64,000 nucleotides of DNA. Source: Paraburkholderia largidicola. GTDB taxonomy: Bacteria; Pseudomonadota; Gammaproteobacteria; Burkholderiales; Burkholderiaceae. Of the stretch, positions 1 through 10,730 are shown in pieces (position 1 is the stretch's first letter; the number at the start of each line of letters is the position of its first letter). The translations under genes and the position numbers were made by a program. Below the pieces are notes generated by a model. That model was not told the DNA's origin. It was given only the letters and a program-made list of their open reading frames with translations, and ran no database searches. The DNA lies in the NCBI RefSeq assembly GCF_013426895.1, contig NZ_AP023177.1, forward strand, positions 124,001 to 188,000. Direction: 5' to 3'.

Positions 1-1
1 G

Positions 2-583
2 ATGGGCCGGCCGCTCGGCGTGTGGATATGGGCGCTGCCGAAGCGTGCGCGGTTGAGGCTTGGATGGCTGGTCAGGACGCGGGCGTTTTCCAGGTTCTGG
101 CGGGCGCTGAGTTTGCCGCTCGTTGCCTGGCTACTGCACGCCATGGCGCTGTGGGCGTGGCATGCGCCTGCGCTGTTCCAGGCGGCGCTGGTTCATCAAT
201 GGGTGCATTCGCTACAGCACGCGAGTTTTCTGCTGACGGCCTTGCTCTTCTGGTGGACCGTCGCAGGCGACGGCGCGCGGCGACAGACGGACGGCCACGC
301 CATGTTGTCGCTGTTCACGACGATGGTCCACACGGGGGCACTCGGCGCATTGATCACACTCGCGCCCGGCCTCTGGTATCCGCTGTACGTCGAACCGTGC
401 AGCGCGCTAGGCGTCGATCCGCTGCACGACCAGCAGCTGGGCGGGCTCATCATGTGGGTGCCGGCGGCGACTGCGTATCTGGCAGGCGGACTGGCGATCG
501 CCGCGCGCTGGCTGACGCGTCGCAATGTGCCCATGCTCACAACGCGACATGCGGTGATTGTGCCGCGGGATGGGACGCGATGA
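2..583 (+). CDS. Cytochrome c oxidase assembly factor CtaG-like membrane protein (5' end may lie outside the window)
   Basis: The product is a polytopic membrane protein of the caa3-type CtaG family, which helps assemble haem-copper oxidases. The 193 visible residues contain several hydrophobic segments and conserved-looking histidine and tryptophan positions (HAMALWAWHAPALF, HQWVHSLQHASF, MVHTGALG). The frame is open at the window edge and a full family member is longer, so the N-terminus is probably missing and the ATG at 2 is internal. The stop overlaps the start of the cytochrome c gene by ATGA, which indicates translational coupling. The upstream oxidase subunits presumably lie outside the window. 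The family call is by motif and topology; whether the protein handles copper is inference. Confidence 0.75.
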   Translation: MGRPLGVWIWALPKRARLRLGWLVRTRAFSRFWRALSLPLVAWLLHAMALWAWHAPALFQAALVHQWVHSLQHASFLLTALLFWWTVAGDGARRQTDGHAMLSLFTTMVHTGALGALITLAPGLWYPLYVEPCSALGVDPLHDQQLGGLIMWVPAATAYLAGGLAIAARWLTRRNVPMLTTRHAVIVPRDGTR

Positions 584-1920
584 AGCTTCGCCGCATACCG
601 TCCATCCGCTGGCTCCTCGCGTGCGTGTTGTCGGGCGGCTGCGCGCTCGCGCTTCTGTTCGTTTTACCGACACCCGATGAAGCTGCCGTCGCCGCGCCTG
701 CGCAAGCGCCGCTGCCTGATAACGCAACGCTCGCGCGCGGCGAATACGTCGCGAAGGCGGGCGATTGCGCAGGCTGCCATACGGCGGCGCAAGGTGGCGC
801 GCCACTCGCAGGCGGACTGGGCCTCGCATCGCCATTCGGCACGATCATGTCGAGCAACATCACGCCCGACCGGCAATTCGGCATCGGCCAGTACAGCTAC
901 GAGGATTTCGCGCGCGCGTTGCGCGAGGGTGTGGCGCGGGACGGTAAGCGACTGTATCCGGCGATGCCGTATGCGTCGTTTGCCAAAATATCGGACGACG
1001 ACATGCGGGCGCTGTACGGCTACGTCATGCATCGCGTTGTGCCCGTCGCAAAACCAACGCCGCCTTCTGACGTGGCGTTTCCGTTCAATCAGCGCTGGGC
1101 GCTGCGCTACTGGCAGCTGGCGTTTGCGCCAGGCGGCGTGTACAAACCGCGTGCGGACCGTGACACGCAATGGAATCGCGGTGCGTATCTGGTGCAATCG
1201 CTCGGTCATTGCGGCGCCTGTCACACGCCGCGCGGCGCGGCGTTCCAGGAGCGAGGCTACGACGAATCATCGAAGAGCTATCTCACGGGCAGCGTCAACG
1301 ATCACTGGTTCGCGCCGAACCTCACAGGCGATAAAGGATCGGGCCTCGGCCGGCTGAACGCCGCCGACATCGCGTCGTTCCTGAAGACGGGGCACGCCGG
1401 CGGCGTAATCGCCTATGGCAGTATGGTCGAGCAGATCGAAGACAGCTCTCAATACCTGACCGACGAAGATGCGCAGGCAATCGCGCGCTATCTGAAGTCG
1501 CTGCCAGCGCAAAAGCCGTCCGGCACCTACACGCCGGCCGCCGATCCGGCGCGCGCGTCCGCCAATGGCAACCGCGTGCCCGATGAACTGTCGCTCGGCT
1601 TTAACGTGTATCGCAGTTTTTGTGCGAGATGCCATCGCGATGACGGCATGGGTGTTCCCAACGCCTTTCCTTCGCTGGCGGGTAATCCTTCCGTGCTGAC
1701 GGACGACACGACCTCGCTGATCAGGCTGCTTGTCGAAGGCGGCAATAGTGCGGCTACGCTCACAGGGCCACCGCGCCAGTCGATGCCCGGTTTCGTGGGG
1801 ACGCTGGCCGATGTGCAGATTGCCCAGGTGCTGACATATATCCGCGGTGCGTGGGGCAACAACGCGCAACCGGTCACCGCCAACGATGTCAGCACGCTGC
1901 GCAGCGAACTGCATAAGTGA
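580..1920 (+). CDS. Membrane-anchored triheme cytochrome c (alcohol dehydrogenase cytochrome subunit-like)
   Basis: A 446-residue periplasmic electron carrier. An N-terminal hydrophobic segment (about residues 11-30) can serve as signal or anchor. Three CxxCH haem sites are visible: CAGCH at about 63-67, CGACH at 211-215 and CARCH at 348-352. Three cytochrome c domains of this spacing are typical of the cytochrome subunit of membrane alcohol, aldehyde or gluconate dehydrogenases. No dehydrogenase partner is in the window. The position after ctaG suggests instead that it feeds a terminal oxidase. The start at 580 is chosen because it overlaps the ctaG stop (ATGA) and gives a good signal peptide. 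The frame is open further upstream, but that part reads as a shadow of ctaG. Confidence 0.85.
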   Translation: MKLRRIPSIRWLLACVLSGGCALALLFVLPTPDEAAVAAPAQAPLPDNATLARGEYVAKAGDCAGCHTAAQGGAPLAGGLGLASPFGTIMSSNITPDRQFGIGQYSYEDFARALREGVARDGKRLYPAMPYASFAKISDDDMRALYGYVMHRVVPVAKPTPPSDVAFPFNQRWALRYWQLAFAPGGVYKPRADRDTQWNRGAYLVQSLGHCGACHTPRGAAFQERGYDESSKSYLTGSVNDHWFAPNLTGDKGSGLGRLNAADIASFLKTGHAGGVIAYGSMVEQIEDSSQYLTDEDAQAIARYLKSLPAQKPSGTYTPAADPARASANGNRVPDELSLGFNVYRSFCARCHRDDGMGVPNAFPSLAGNPSVLTDDTTSLIRLLVEGGNSAATLTGPPRQSMPGFVGTLADVQIAQVLTYIRGAWGNNAQPVTANDVSTLRSELHK

Positions 1921-1933
1921 CAGAGGGGGAGCC

Positions 1934-2437
1934 ATGAACGTTGCGCGACAGGTGGTGTCTTTTCTCAGCTCGCGCGGCCTCAAGCTCGCGACAGCCGAAT
2001 CGTGTACGGCGGGGCAGATTGCATCGTGTCTCGCCGAAGTGCCCGGAAGCGGAGCGTGCCTCGATGTCGGTTTCGTCACATACTCGCCGTCCGGCAAGGC
2101 AGGCTTTCTCGGCGTGCAGCATGCGACCATGCAGCAACATGGCCTGACGAGCGAAGCCGTCGCCCGCGAGATGGCGGAGGGCGCGTTGCAGCAGGAGGCG
2201 TGTTGCGCTCATGTTGCGGTGGCCAACACCGGCGTCGCCGATGCATCGCCATCGGACGGACCGCCGCCCGGTACGCAATGCTTCGCGTGGGCGTACCGCA
2301 TGCGCGATGGTCACATCGTCACGTTTACAGAAACCCGACGCTTCACCGGCAGCCGCAACGAAATCCGTCATCACGCTGCGCGTTACGCGCTGTCGCGCAT
2401 CGAGCATTACTTCAACACCTTGGGCTCGCTGCGCTGA
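1934..2437 (+). CDS. CinA family protein (nicotinamide-nucleotide amidase domain)
   Basis: A 167-residue single-domain protein matching the C-terminal domain of CinA, which deamidates nicotinamide mononucleotide in pyridine nucleotide recycling. The family signature AESCTAG lies at residues 21-27, followed by a GV.TYS-like strand and an ANTGVADA segment where the family has a G-TGxAGP loop. That last motif departs from the consensus, so activity is not assured. A purine-rich GAGGGGGA sits at 1923-1930 before the ATG. The gene follows the cytochrome gene by 13 bases and is probably co-transcribed with it. Confidence 0.8.
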   Translation: MNVARQVVSFLSSRGLKLATAESCTAGQIASCLAEVPGSGACLDVGFVTYSPSGKAGFLGVQHATMQQHGLTSEAVAREMAEGALQQEACCAHVAVANTGVADASPSDGPPPGTQCFAWAYRMRDGHIVTFTETRRFTGSRNEIRHHAARYALSRIEHYFNTLGSLR

Positions 2438-2508
2438 GCGAGTGTCGCTGAAGCGCGCGAGGCACAGCGGATGCTTGCATCGTCTACACGAAATTCATGG
2501 AGTGCATG

Positions 2509-4812
2509 ATGAGCACCGCCCATAAGAAATCAGATGCCTATCAGCAAGCAAGCGGAGGCTGGGGTTCCGTCAAGGCTGTGGCAAGCGCCCTTGTCCACGA
2601 GCGTGCACCCGTTACGACGAGCCGCGTACTCGTTCATCAGAACAAGCCCGGCGGCTTCATGTGCGTCGGCTGTTCGTGGGCCAAACCTGCACACCCGCAT
2701 CCGTTCGAGTTCTGCGAAAGCGGCGCCAAGGCGACGGCGTGGGATACGACGTCGCGCCGCGTTGAGCCGGAATTTTTTGCCTCGCATACCGTGAGCGAAC
2801 TAGAAGCGTGGCACGACCACGATCTCGAAGAAGCGGGGCGACTTTGCGCGCCGATGCGCTGGGACGCTGCCACCGACAGATACGTCGAAACCACCTGGGA
2901 ACATGCGTTTGGCGAGATCGGACGCGAGTTGCGGGCGCTCGATCCCGATTCGGTCGTGTTCTACACGTCGGGGCGTGCGTCGCTCGAGACGTCGTACATG
3001 TATCAGCTTCTCGCGCGGATGTACGGCACCAACAATCTGCCCGACAGTTCGAACATGTGCCACGAGAGCACGAGCGTCGGTTTGAAAGAGGCGATTGGCG
3101 TCGGCGTCGGGACCATCACGCTCGACGATTTCACGCGTACCGATCTAATGTTCTTCTTTGGCCAGAACGTCGGCACCAACAGTCCGCGCATGCTGCATGA
3201 TCTGCAGGCGGCACGCGAGCGCGGCGTGCCGATCATTACGTTCAATCCGATACGAGAGCCCGGGCTCGTCAGCTTCGTGAATCCACAGTCACCCTCGCAG
3301 ATGCTTACGCCGGGCGCTACGCAGATCAGCACGCAGTACCACCAGGTGAAGGCGGGCGGTGATTCCGCCGCGATTGCCGGCATTTGCAAGGCGGTGATCG
3401 AAGCGGATGACCGCGCGCAGGTGGAAGGCGGCGCGCGCATTATCGATGTGGCCTTCATCGAAGAGCACACGACGGGCTTCGACGCGTTTGCCGCGTATGT
3501 CCGCAACATCGGCTGGGAGGAAATCGAACGGGCGAGCAGCCTGCCGCGGGAAGCGCTGATGATGGCCGCCGATGAGTACATGCGGGCCAAGGCCGTCATC
3601 GCGCACTTTGGCATGGGCCTCACGCAGCATCGGATGGGCGTGCAGAACGTGCGGATGATCGTGAACCTGCTGCTTCTGCGCGGCAATATCGGCAAGCCTG
3701 GCGCGGGTCCATCGCCGATCCGCGGACATTCGAACGTGCAAGGGCAGCGCACAGTTGGCATCACCGAAAAGCCGTCGCTGGCGCCGCTCGACAAGCTCGC
3801 CGAGCAATACCATTTCGAGCCGCCGCGCCATGAAGGCATGGCGACTGTGGATGCGTGCAAGGGGGTGATCGACGGTCGCGTGCGGGCGGTGATGCAGCTT
3901 GGCGGCAATCTCGTCAGGTCGGTTCCGGATCGTTACGCGATCGAGCCAGCGTGGCGCAAGCTGCGCCTGACTGTGAACGTTGCGACCAAACTCAACCGAA
4001 GTCATCTCGTGCATGGTGAGGTGTCTTATCTGTTGCCGTGTCTGAGCCGCATCGAGATCGATACGCGACTGGGCAAGCCTCAGGCGGTTTCGATGGAGGA
4101 CAGCACAGGATGCATGCATGGCTCGCGTGGTGTCGCGCTGCCCGCAAGCGACCGTCTGCTGCCGGAGCAGGCCATTGTGGCGGGCATCGCGATGGCGACA
4201 CTCGATCCGTCATCGGTCGATTGGGAAGCGTGGAGCAACGATTACGCACTGATCCGCGATGCGATCGCTCAAACCTATCCCGACATCTTTCACGACTTCA
4301 ACGCGCGGTTGTGGACGCCTGGCGGCTTTCACCGCCCACTACCGGCGCGCGAACGGAAATGGCAAACGAAGAGTGGCAGGGCGGAGTTCCTTGTGCCGGA
4401 GTCGTTGAACGAAGATCCCGACATGCCGGAGCGCTGCCCGACGGATTTGCGTCTATTCACACTACGCAGCGACAGTCAGTTCAACACGACGATCTACCGG
4501 CTCGACGACCGGTTTCGCGGCATTAGCGGTACGCGGATGGTTGTGTTGATGAACCCCGCGGACATCGCGCGTCAAGGGATCGAAGCGGGTATGTCGATAT
4601 CGCTCGAAGCGGTCTCGCCGGATGGAATGAAGCGACAGGTTGATGGTTTCAGGGTAGTGAGTTTCGATCTGCCTGAGGGCTGTATTGGGGGTTATTTCCC
4701 GGAGTGCAATCCACTGATTCCCCTCTCGCATCATGCGAAAGCGAGCAAGGTGCCAGCCGCCAAGTCGATCCCAGTGCGGATCGTGCGGGAAGCGGCGTTG
4801 GGAGAAGTTTGA
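2509..4812 (+). CDS. FdhF/YdeP family molybdopterin oxidoreductase
   Basis: A 767-residue protein of the formate dehydrogenase alpha/YdeP family, which binds a molybdopterin guanine dinucleotide cofactor. Near the N-terminus there is a CVGCSW cysteine motif. Cofactor-binding elements follow, such as [19 protein letters not shown], the [13 protein letters not shown] segment and the C-terminal [14 protein letters not shown] domain. E. coli YdeP has been linked to acid resistance; the substrate of this protein is unknown. Three in-frame ATGs occur (2497, 2506, 2509). GGAG at 2499-2502 is correctly spaced only for 2509, so that start is used. The gene lies 71 bases after cinA. Confidence 0.88.
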   Translation: MSTAHKKSDAYQQASGGWGSVKAVASALVHERAPVTTSRVLVHQNKPGGFMCVGCSWAKPAHPHPFEFCESGAKATAWDTTSRRVEPEFFASHTVSELEAWHDHDLEEAGRLCAPMRWDAATDRYVETTWEHAFGEIGRELRALDPDSVVFYTSGRASLETSYMYQLLARMYGTNNLPDSSNMCHESTSVGLKEAIGVGVGTITLDDFTRTDLMFFFGQNVGTNSPRMLHDLQAARERGVPIITFNPIREPGLVSFVNPQSPSQMLTPGATQISTQYHQVKAGGDSAAIAGICKAVIEADDRAQVEGGARIIDVAFIEEHTTGFDAFAAYVRNIGWEEIERASSLPREALMMAADEYMRAKAVIAHFGMGLTQHRMGVQNVRMIVNLLLLRGNIGKPGAGPSPIRGHSNVQGQRTVGITEKPSLAPLDKLAEQYHFEPPRHEGMATVDACKGVIDGRVRAVMQLGGNLVRSVPDRYAIEPAWRKLRLTVNVATKLNRSHLVHGEVSYLLPCLSRIEIDTRLGKPQAVSMEDSTGCMHGSRGVALPASDRLLPEQAIVAGIAMATLDPSSVDWEAWSNDYALIRDAIAQTYPDIFHDFNARLWTPGGFHRPLPARERKWQTKSGRAEFLVPESLNEDPDMPERCPTDLRLFTLRSDSQFNTTIYRLDDRFRGISGTRMVVLMNPADIARQGIEAGMSISLEAVSPDGMKRQVDGFRVVSFDLPEGCIGGYFPECNPLIPLSHHAKASKVPAAKSIPVRIVREAALGEV

Positions 4813-4963
4813 AGGAGCCAGGCGCCGTTTGCATTGGGCGGTGGCTTCCCTGTGCATGCGCAACGCTCGCATGCGATAGCATCGTGGGTGACCTGGCATG
4901 GTCAGTGCGCGTCCGGGGGACATTCGCACAACCTGCCGATTGCGCACCTCACGATGAACCGAT

Positions 4964-7645
4964 ATGGATGACATCCGCCGCAAGCCCCACTCGCCGCCAG
5001 ATCCCGCCGACGCCCGCACCGGTTTCGTACGCGTGCGCGGCGCCCGCGAGCACAACCTGAAAAACATCGACGTACAGATCCCGCGAGATGCGCTCGTCGT
5101 TTTCACTGGCGTATCCGGCTCGGGCAAATCGTCGCTGGCATTCGGCACGCTGTACGCTGAGGCGCAGAGGCGCTATTTCGAATCGGTTGCGCCATACGCG
5201 AGGCGCCTGATCGAACAGGTCGGCGTGCCCGAAGTCGACGCAATCGAAGGGCTGCCACCCGCCGTCGCTTTGCAACAGCAACGCGGTACGCCCAGCACGC
5301 GATCATCGGTGGGCAGCGTCACCACGCTGTCGAGTCTCGTGCGGATGCTGTATTCGCGCACCGGCACCTATCCGCCAAAACAGCCGATGCTGTTCGCCGA
5401 AGATTTCTCGCCCAACACGGTGCAAGGCGCGTGTCCGACATGCCACGGATTGGGACGCGTGTATGAAGTCACCGAGAACTCCATGGTGCCGGACGACACC
5501 TTGACCATCCGTGAGCGGGCGATCGCCGCGTGGCCGCCAGCATGGCACGGACAGAACCTACGCGACATCCTGGTGACGCTCGGCTACGACGTCGACACGC
5601 CCTGGCGCGAGCTGCCGAAAAAAGATCGCGACTGGATTCTTTTCACCGACGAGCAGCCGACAGTGCCCGTCTACGCAGGACTCACGCCCAAAGAGACGCG
5701 CGCCGCGCTCAGGCGCAAGGACGAGCCAAGCTACCAGGGGACGTTCACGGGTGCACGCCGGTACGTGCTCCACACCTTTGCACACACCCAAAGCGCGCTG
5801 ATGAAAAAGCGCGTATCGCAGTACATGGTCGGTAACGACTGCCCGGACTGTCACGGAAAGCGGCTCAAGAAAGAAGCGCTGTCGGTGAAATTCGCCGGGC
5901 TGGACATCGCCGAACTGTCGCAGTTGTCGCTTTCGGCACTTGCCGCGATGCTCGAACCGGTCGCGCGGGGCGAATGGCCCGAGCCAGGAATGGCGGTTAT
6001 AGTCAAAAGCGCCGGCAAGCGCACCGTGCTCAGCAAGAGCGCCATGCGTGATGCCGTCGACAAGCGTGTTGCTGCCGGCGGCTCAGCGCACAAAGCTTCG
6101 CCCGATGTGCGGCGCACGCCGAATCTCTCCGAAGAGAAACGCCTCGCCGCGCAGCGCATTGCGGGTGAATTGCTGGAACGCCTGACGCCTCTGATCAGTC
6201 TGGGGCTGGGTTATCTCGCGCTCGAGCGCAGTACGCCCACGTTGTCGTCGGGTGAGTTGCAGCGCCTGCGGCTCGCCACGCAATTGTCGTCGCAGCTCTT
6301 TGGCGTCGTGTATGTGCTCGACGAGCCATCGGCTGGCTTGCACCCCGCCGACGGCGAAGCGCTCTTCAGCGCGCTGCAACAACTGAAGCAGGCCGGCAAT
6401 TCGCTGTTTGTCGTCGAGCATGATCTGCAGATGATGCGACGTGCCGACTGGCTGGTCGACGTGGGCCCGGCCGCTGGCGAGGCGGGCGGACATGTGGTGT
6501 ATAGCGGACCGCCTGCGGGACTCGCCGATGTCGAGGCATCGCAGACGCGTCGACATCTGTTCGCAGCGGCCGCGCACGTTGATCGCACGCCTCGCGGTGC
6601 CGAGGGCTGGCTGCGGCTCGCCAATATCACTCGCAACAATCTGCATGGGCAGGACGTCGCGTTTCCGCTCGGCTGTCTGACGACGGTGACGGGGGTATCG
6701 GGTTCGGGCAAATCGAGCCTCGTCAGTCAGGCGTTGCCGGAACTGGTCGCGAGCCGGTTGGGAAAAATTATCGAAAGTGCCGACGAGGAAGAGCTGGACC
6801 CGCTGTTCGCCAGCCAACCGGCACCGACGAGCGGTCACATCGTCGAGGGAATGGAGGCAATCAGGCGACTCGTGCGGGTCGATCAGAAGCCGATTGGGCG
6901 GACGCCGCGCTCGAACCTCGCGACCTATACGGGACTATTCGACCACGTGCGCAAGCTGTTCGCAGACACGCCCGTCGCGCGCAAGCGTCGCTACAGCGCG
7001 GGCCGCTTCTCGTTCAACGTCGCACAGGGCCGCTGCCCGACATGTGAGGGCGAAGGGTTCGTCAGCGTCGAACTTCTGTTCCTGCCGAGCGTGTATGCGC
7101 CATGCGCGACCTGCCACGGCACCCGTTACAACGCGTCGACACTGGAGATCGCCTGGCAGGGCAAGAACATTGCCGAAGTGCTGAGCCTGACTGTCGACAC
7201 CGCGTGCGGTTTCTTCGCCGACGAAGCCGGCGTCATGCGCGCGCTGAACGCGCTGCGCGACATTGGTCTCGGCTACCTGCGACTCGGCCAGCCGGCCACG
7301 GAGCTATCCGGCGGCGAGGCACAGCGCATCAAGCTCGCTACCGAACTGCAACGCGCGCAGCGGGGAGACACGTTGTACATCCTCGATGAGCCGACAACGG
7401 GGCTCCATCCGGCGGATGTCGACCGGCTGCTGATACAGCTGCAGGGACTCGTCGACGCGGGCAATACGGTGGTGGTGGTCGAGCACGATATGCGGGTGGC
7501 TGCGCAAAGCGATTGGGTCATCGATGTTGGCCCGGGAGCCGGAGACGCCGGCGGGACGATCGTGGCGAGCGGCATGCCCGCCGACGTTGCGCGCGTGGAT
7601 GAAAGTCACACGGCGCGGTATCTGCGGCAACAGTTCACAGGGTAA
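4964..7645 (+). CDS. UvrA paralogue (UvrA2-type excinuclease ABC subunit A)
   Basis: An 893-residue ABC ATPase of the UvrA family, about 50 residues shorter than housekeeping UvrA, as expected for class II UvrA. Two ATPase modules are visible. Walker [11 protein letters not shown] is at about residue 49, followed by a [11 protein letters not shown] signature and [10 protein letters not shown]; a second [10 protein letters not shown] is near residue 580 with [12 protein letters not shown] and [10 protein letters not shown]. Zinc-finger cysteine pairs are seen ([32 protein letters not shown]). UvrA2 proteins bind damaged DNA and have been linked to tolerance of DNA-damaging agents. No uvrB or uvrC lies in the window. 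The gene is convergent with the BrkB gene, with five bases between their stops. Confidence 0.9.
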   Translation: MDDIRRKPHSPPDPADARTGFVRVRGAREHNLKNIDVQIPRDALVVFTGVSGSGKSSLAFGTLYAEAQRRYFESVAPYARRLIEQVGVPEVDAIEGLPPAVALQQQRGTPSTRSSVGSVTTLSSLVRMLYSRTGTYPPKQPMLFAEDFSPNTVQGACPTCHGLGRVYEVTENSMVPDDTLTIRERAIAAWPPAWHGQNLRDILVTLGYDVDTPWRELPKKDRDWILFTDEQPTVPVYAGLTPKETRAALRRKDEPSYQGTFTGARRYVLHTFAHTQSALMKKRVSQYMVGNDCPDCHGKRLKKEALSVKFAGLDIAELSQLSLSALAAMLEPVARGEWPEPGMAVIVKSAGKRTVLSKSAMRDAVDKRVAAGGSAHKASPDVRRTPNLSEEKRLAAQRIAGELLERLTPLISLGLGYLALERSTPTLSSGELQRLRLATQLSSQLFGVVYVLDEPSAGLHPADGEALFSALQQLKQAGNSLFVVEHDLQMMRRADWLVDVGPAAGEAGGHVVYSGPPAGLADVEASQTRRHLFAAAAHVDRTPRGAEGWLRLANITRNNLHGQDVAFPLGCLTTVTGVSGSGKSSLVSQALPELVASRLGKIIESADEEELDPLFASQPAPTSGHIVEGMEAIRRLVRVDQKPIGRTPRSNLATYTGLFDHVRKLFADTPVARKRRYSAGRFSFNVAQGRCPTCEGEGFVSVELLFLPSVYAPCATCHGTRYNASTLEIAWQGKNIAEVLSLTVDTACGFFADEAGVMRALNALRDIGLGYLRLGQPATELSGGEAQRIKLATELQRAQRGDTLYILDEPTTGLHPADVDRLLIQLQGLVDAGNTVVVVEHDMRVAAQSDWVIDVGPGAGDAGGTIVASGMPADVARVDESHTARYLRQQFTG

Positions 7646-7650
7646 TGCGG

Positions 7651-8646
7651 CTATTTTTGAGGTCGCGATGTCGACGATCCGCGATCCGCACGCGTTTTCC
7701 AATGACCTTCCGTCGGCCCGCCGGCACCAGGCTGCTGCGCATCTGCGTCGCTGTCGTTACGGGAAGGTGTACCGCTTATCGAGGCGACCACCTCCGCACC
7801 CAGCAGGAAAACGGCAGCGCAAAAGTACAGCCACATCATCAGCACCGCGAGTGATCCGGCCGCACCGAAAGAGCCCGCCGTGCCTGCATGTGCCAGATAA
7901 AAGCTGAAGAGATGACGGCCCACCGTGAAAAGTACCGCCGCGATCAGTCCGCCGATCAACGCAGGCCGGATCGCGACGTGTGTGTCTGGCAGCCATTTGA
8001 TCAGCGCGCCTAGTCCAGCGGTCAGTATCACCAGACCGAACAGAGTCTGCGCGATCTCCGCGAAGACAGTGAGCGCCAGGCTGCCGAAGAGTGCGTTCCC
8101 GACCGTCTGAACGGCAGCATCGAGGACTAGCGATACCACGAGCAGGAAGGCAAGGCCCATCACAAGACCCAGCGAAACGAGGCGCGCACGCAACAGAAAT
8201 GCGACGCCTGCGATGCCTTTCGGAGAATTGGTGTGGAACACGACGTCGAGCGCCGTATTGAGCGACGCAAATGTTGCGGATGCGCCAACCGAAAGCAACG
8301 CAATGGATATCAATGCGGCGATGCCGCCGTTGCCCGCGTAATGCGCATGTTCGACGATCGCCTGTATTGCACTTGCTGCATCCGCACCGAGAATGCCCTT
8401 GATCTGATGGAAGAGTTTTCCCTGCGCGGCATCGCGTCCAAAAAACCAGCCGACGACCGCAAGCACGATCAACAGCGTGGGCGCGAGTGAGAACGCCGAA
8501 TAAAAGGCAACGCTTGCGCCCATCATCGTACAGCGGTCGCTGGAGAAGCGGCTTGCGACATCTTTTACGAGTGCGACGGCGCCCTTGGCCCCCTGTGGCG
8601 TCGGCCGGGAATGCTGCGGCGGCTTTAGAACGCTTGTCGGTCGCAT
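7651..8646 (-). CDS. YihY/BrkB family inner-membrane protein
   Basis: A 331-residue polytopic membrane protein. The family features are an N-terminal helix (ALVKDVASRFSSDRCTMMGASVAFYSAFSLAP), several hydrophobic segments and the IKWLPDTHVAIRPALIGG stretch near the C-terminus, followed by a hydrophilic tail of about 40 residues. Members were once called ribonuclease BN; that assignment was withdrawn and the biochemical role is unknown. Its stop nearly touches the uvrA2 stop. It is monocistronic as far as can be seen. Confidence 0.88.
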   Translation of the reverse strand: MRPTSVLKPPQHSRPTPQGAKGAVALVKDVASRFSSDRCTMMGASVAFYSAFSLAPTLLIVLAVVGWFFGRDAAQGKLFHQIKGILGADAASAIQAIVEHAHYAGNGGIAALISIALLSVGASATFASLNTALDVVFHTNSPKGIAGVAFLLRARLVSLGLVMGLAFLLVVSLVLDAAVQTVGNALFGSLALTVFAEIAQTLFGLVILTAGLGALIKWLPDTHVAIRPALIGGLIAAVLFTVGRHLFSFYLAHAGTAGSFGAAGSLAVLMMWLYFCAAVFLLGAEVVASISGTPSRNDSDADAQQPGAGGPTEGHWKTRADRGSSTSRPQK

Positions 8647-8895
8647 ATTGAAACTCCTGCTTACGTTGGATCAGGACGATCGATCCGCAGCAACGGGTGT
8701 GCCGCAGGCGCCTGCAAGCCTGAGATGTAAGGGGAGACAGGAACCGATCATCGCGCAGCCGAGCGGCTGACAAATCAGGCTCAATCCGTGCTTGCTGGGA
8801 AAACGCGACAGCGGCGTCTGAATGTCGATTCAGCCGCACGGGAAACAACGCAGTGCGATGTTGGCACGTTGCCGTTCTATGAGAGGAAGACAAAC

Positions 8896-9150
8896 ATGGC
8901 GATGACGCGCGAGGAGTTTGAAGCGAAGCTCGGTGTGGTACTTCGAGATCATGGCATAGGAACGACGGCAGATCTTACTGATGAACTGGTTGCGTATTGG
9001 ACCGGCCAGCGCGTCGGCTATGTCCTGATTAATGAATCTCCTTCTGGATCAAGCTACGAAGAGTTCGTCATGGACGACGTTCAGTGGAATATCTGGCGAT
9101 CCTGGCTCGAAGCATGGATCGATTCTCCGATGTTCAGCGTCCGGCCCTGA
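8896..9150 (+). CDS. Small hypothetical protein, 84 aa
   Basis: A soluble acidic protein with many aromatic residues (WNIWRSWLEAWIDS near the end). No domain is recognised. A good ribosome binding site (GAGAGGAAG) precedes the ATG at 8896, so the longer frame beginning at 8788 is not used. It stands alone between the BrkB gene and the transporter gene. Confidence rests on start signal and codon use, not on homology. Confidence 0.6.
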   Translation: MAMTREEFEAKLGVVLRDHGIGTTADLTDELVAYWTGQRVGYVLINESPSGSSYEEFVMDDVQWNIWRSWLEAWIDSPMFSVRP

Positions 9151-9241
9151 AGTGCGAAACTGGCTAGCGGAGGAACCTCCTGCGGACGTAAGTGAATGAA
9201 ATGTCGTGTGGGGAATGGGCAGGCCGACGCGCTACTGACAA

Positions 9242-10600
9242 ATGGATGACCCACAGCATCCATCGCGTTATAGGTGCCTCGTGTTAGTCAGCCGACCCAG
9301 GAAGGACGAGAAAACCAGTCGCCCGCCGGTGGCTCATTCGTGGGCGGCAGACCTCGGACCCGGGCTAGCGTCGACGGGAAGCGACAACGATCCGAGCGGT
9401 ATCGCTACATACTCGCTCGCTGGTGCGCAGTTCGGGCTCGATATGGTCTGGATGTGCGTGCTGTCCTATCCGTCAATGGTCGCGTTTCAGCTGGTCGCAT
9501 CACGCGTTGCCGTGCTGACGGGACAAGGTCTCACCAGCAACATGCGTGAGCACTATCCGCGCGCATTCTTTTACCTCGCAGTTGCGCGGTTTTTGATTGC
9601 CAACGTGCTCAACGTCGCCGCAGACATAGTTGCGATGGGCGTGGCAGCGCATTTTCTGTGGCATGGTTCCGTAGCGCTGTTCGCGGGCGTGGCGACGCTG
9701 GTGTCGGTCGCGCTTCAGTTTGCTTTGCCGTATCCCCGCTATGCGAACGTGTTGAAATGGCTGACGCTTGCGCTCTTTACATATGCCGGCGTCGTGATCG
9801 TGATGCGCATACCTTGGCCCGAGTTGGTATCGGCGGCGCTTGTGCCGCATCTTCACTGGCAAGAACACTACTTCTCAATGCTACTGGCCGTGCTGGGCAC
9901 GACGATCAGTCCATATCTGCTTTTCTCGCAGGCGACGCAGCAACTGGAAGAGTTGCGGCTCGACCCGCAACACAAACCGTCTGCCGAACATAACCGCCTG
10001 CTCGAGCAGCAATTTCGCAAGACCCGAAAGGACACGCTGATTCGAACCGCACTATCCAACGCAGTTGGGTTCTTCATCATGGCCGGAGCGGCGGCGACAC
10101 TCTATGCTTATGGTCGAGCTCTAACGGGTATAGACGGCGCGGCGAACGTACTGGAACCCGTTGCGTATCGATACGCTCCGCAGGTGCTGGCTATCGCATT
10201 CATTGGAACGGCGTTGCTAGCTCTACCGCCTCTGGCGGGTTCGGCGGCACACGCAGTCGCAGGTATCGTCAAAAGCGAGGACAAGGCGCTCACGGACCGG
10301 CGAATCTCGCTCGCATTGCTCATCGTGATGCTGTCCGGCGGCGCCCTCGGCGTAGTGCTCACTTATGCACATGTCGAACCGTTACGGTTGTTGTATTGGA
10401 GCGCGGTGTTGAATGGATCGACCGCAACCCCCGTCATGTTCATGCTGGTGCTGTTGAGCACGAAGCATTCGGCCGTGGGCGATCTGAGTGCTCACTGGGT
10501 GCTTCGAGGCCTGTGCTGGCTTGCCACCGTGTGTGCGGCAGCCGCAGTCGTGTCGCTGTTCGCGCTCGAGTGGTCCGAATGGAAAAGCGGTGCGGCCTGA
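9242..10600 (+). CDS. NRAMP-related divalent metal transporter
   Basis: A 452-residue membrane protein with about eleven hydrophobic segments. The first membrane segment carries SDNDPSGIATYSLAGAQFG where classical NRAMP proteins have a DPGN motif. The sixth-helix region reads GTTISPYLLFSQATQ instead of the usual MPH motif. That combination fits the NRAMP-related branch, some members of which transport magnesium, better than the manganese/iron branch. The substrate is therefore left open. No metal riboswitch was recognised in the 91-base leader. Confidence 0.8.
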   Translation: MDDPQHPSRYRCLVLVSRPRKDEKTSRPPVAHSWAADLGPGLASTGSDNDPSGIATYSLAGAQFGLDMVWMCVLSYPSMVAFQLVASRVAVLTGQGLTSNMREHYPRAFFYLAVARFLIANVLNVAADIVAMGVAAHFLWHGSVALFAGVATLVSVALQFALPYPRYANVLKWLTLALFTYAGVVIVMRIPWPELVSAALVPHLHWQEHYFSMLLAVLGTTISPYLLFSQATQQLEELRLDPQHKPSAEHNRLLEQQFRKTRKDTLIRTALSNAVGFFIMAGAAATLYAYGRALTGIDGAANVLEPVAYRYAPQVLAIAFIGTALLALPPLAGSAAHAVAGIVKSEDKALTDRRISLALLIVMLSGGALGVVLTYAHVEPLRLLYWSAVLNGSTATPVMFMLVLLSTKHSAVGDLSAHWVLRGLCWLATVCAAAAVVSLFALEWSEWKSGAA

Positions 10601-10730
10601 TGCCTTTCTATCTGTAACGACAGATGCGCCGTCACGCCTTTCCGAGCACCCACGCATGAGTTCATTGGCGACGGGGCGCGTTGATTGCTAATGGAAGAAA
10701 TGGCAATCCACTTCTTCATGAGAGACGTTC

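Noticed and set aside
3003..4119. Long minus-strand frames opposite the YdeP-type gene
   Set aside because: Shadows of a well-supported gene, common in high-GC DNA.
7757..8893. 378-residue minus-strand open frame over the BrkB gene
   Set aside because: Arg/Cys/His-rich composition typical of a shadow; the other minus-strand frame is a clear BrkB protein.
9151..9241. Possible metal riboswitch before the NRAMP-related gene
   Set aside because: Only a short GGAGG/CCTCC pairing is seen; no yybP-ykoY or M-box core.
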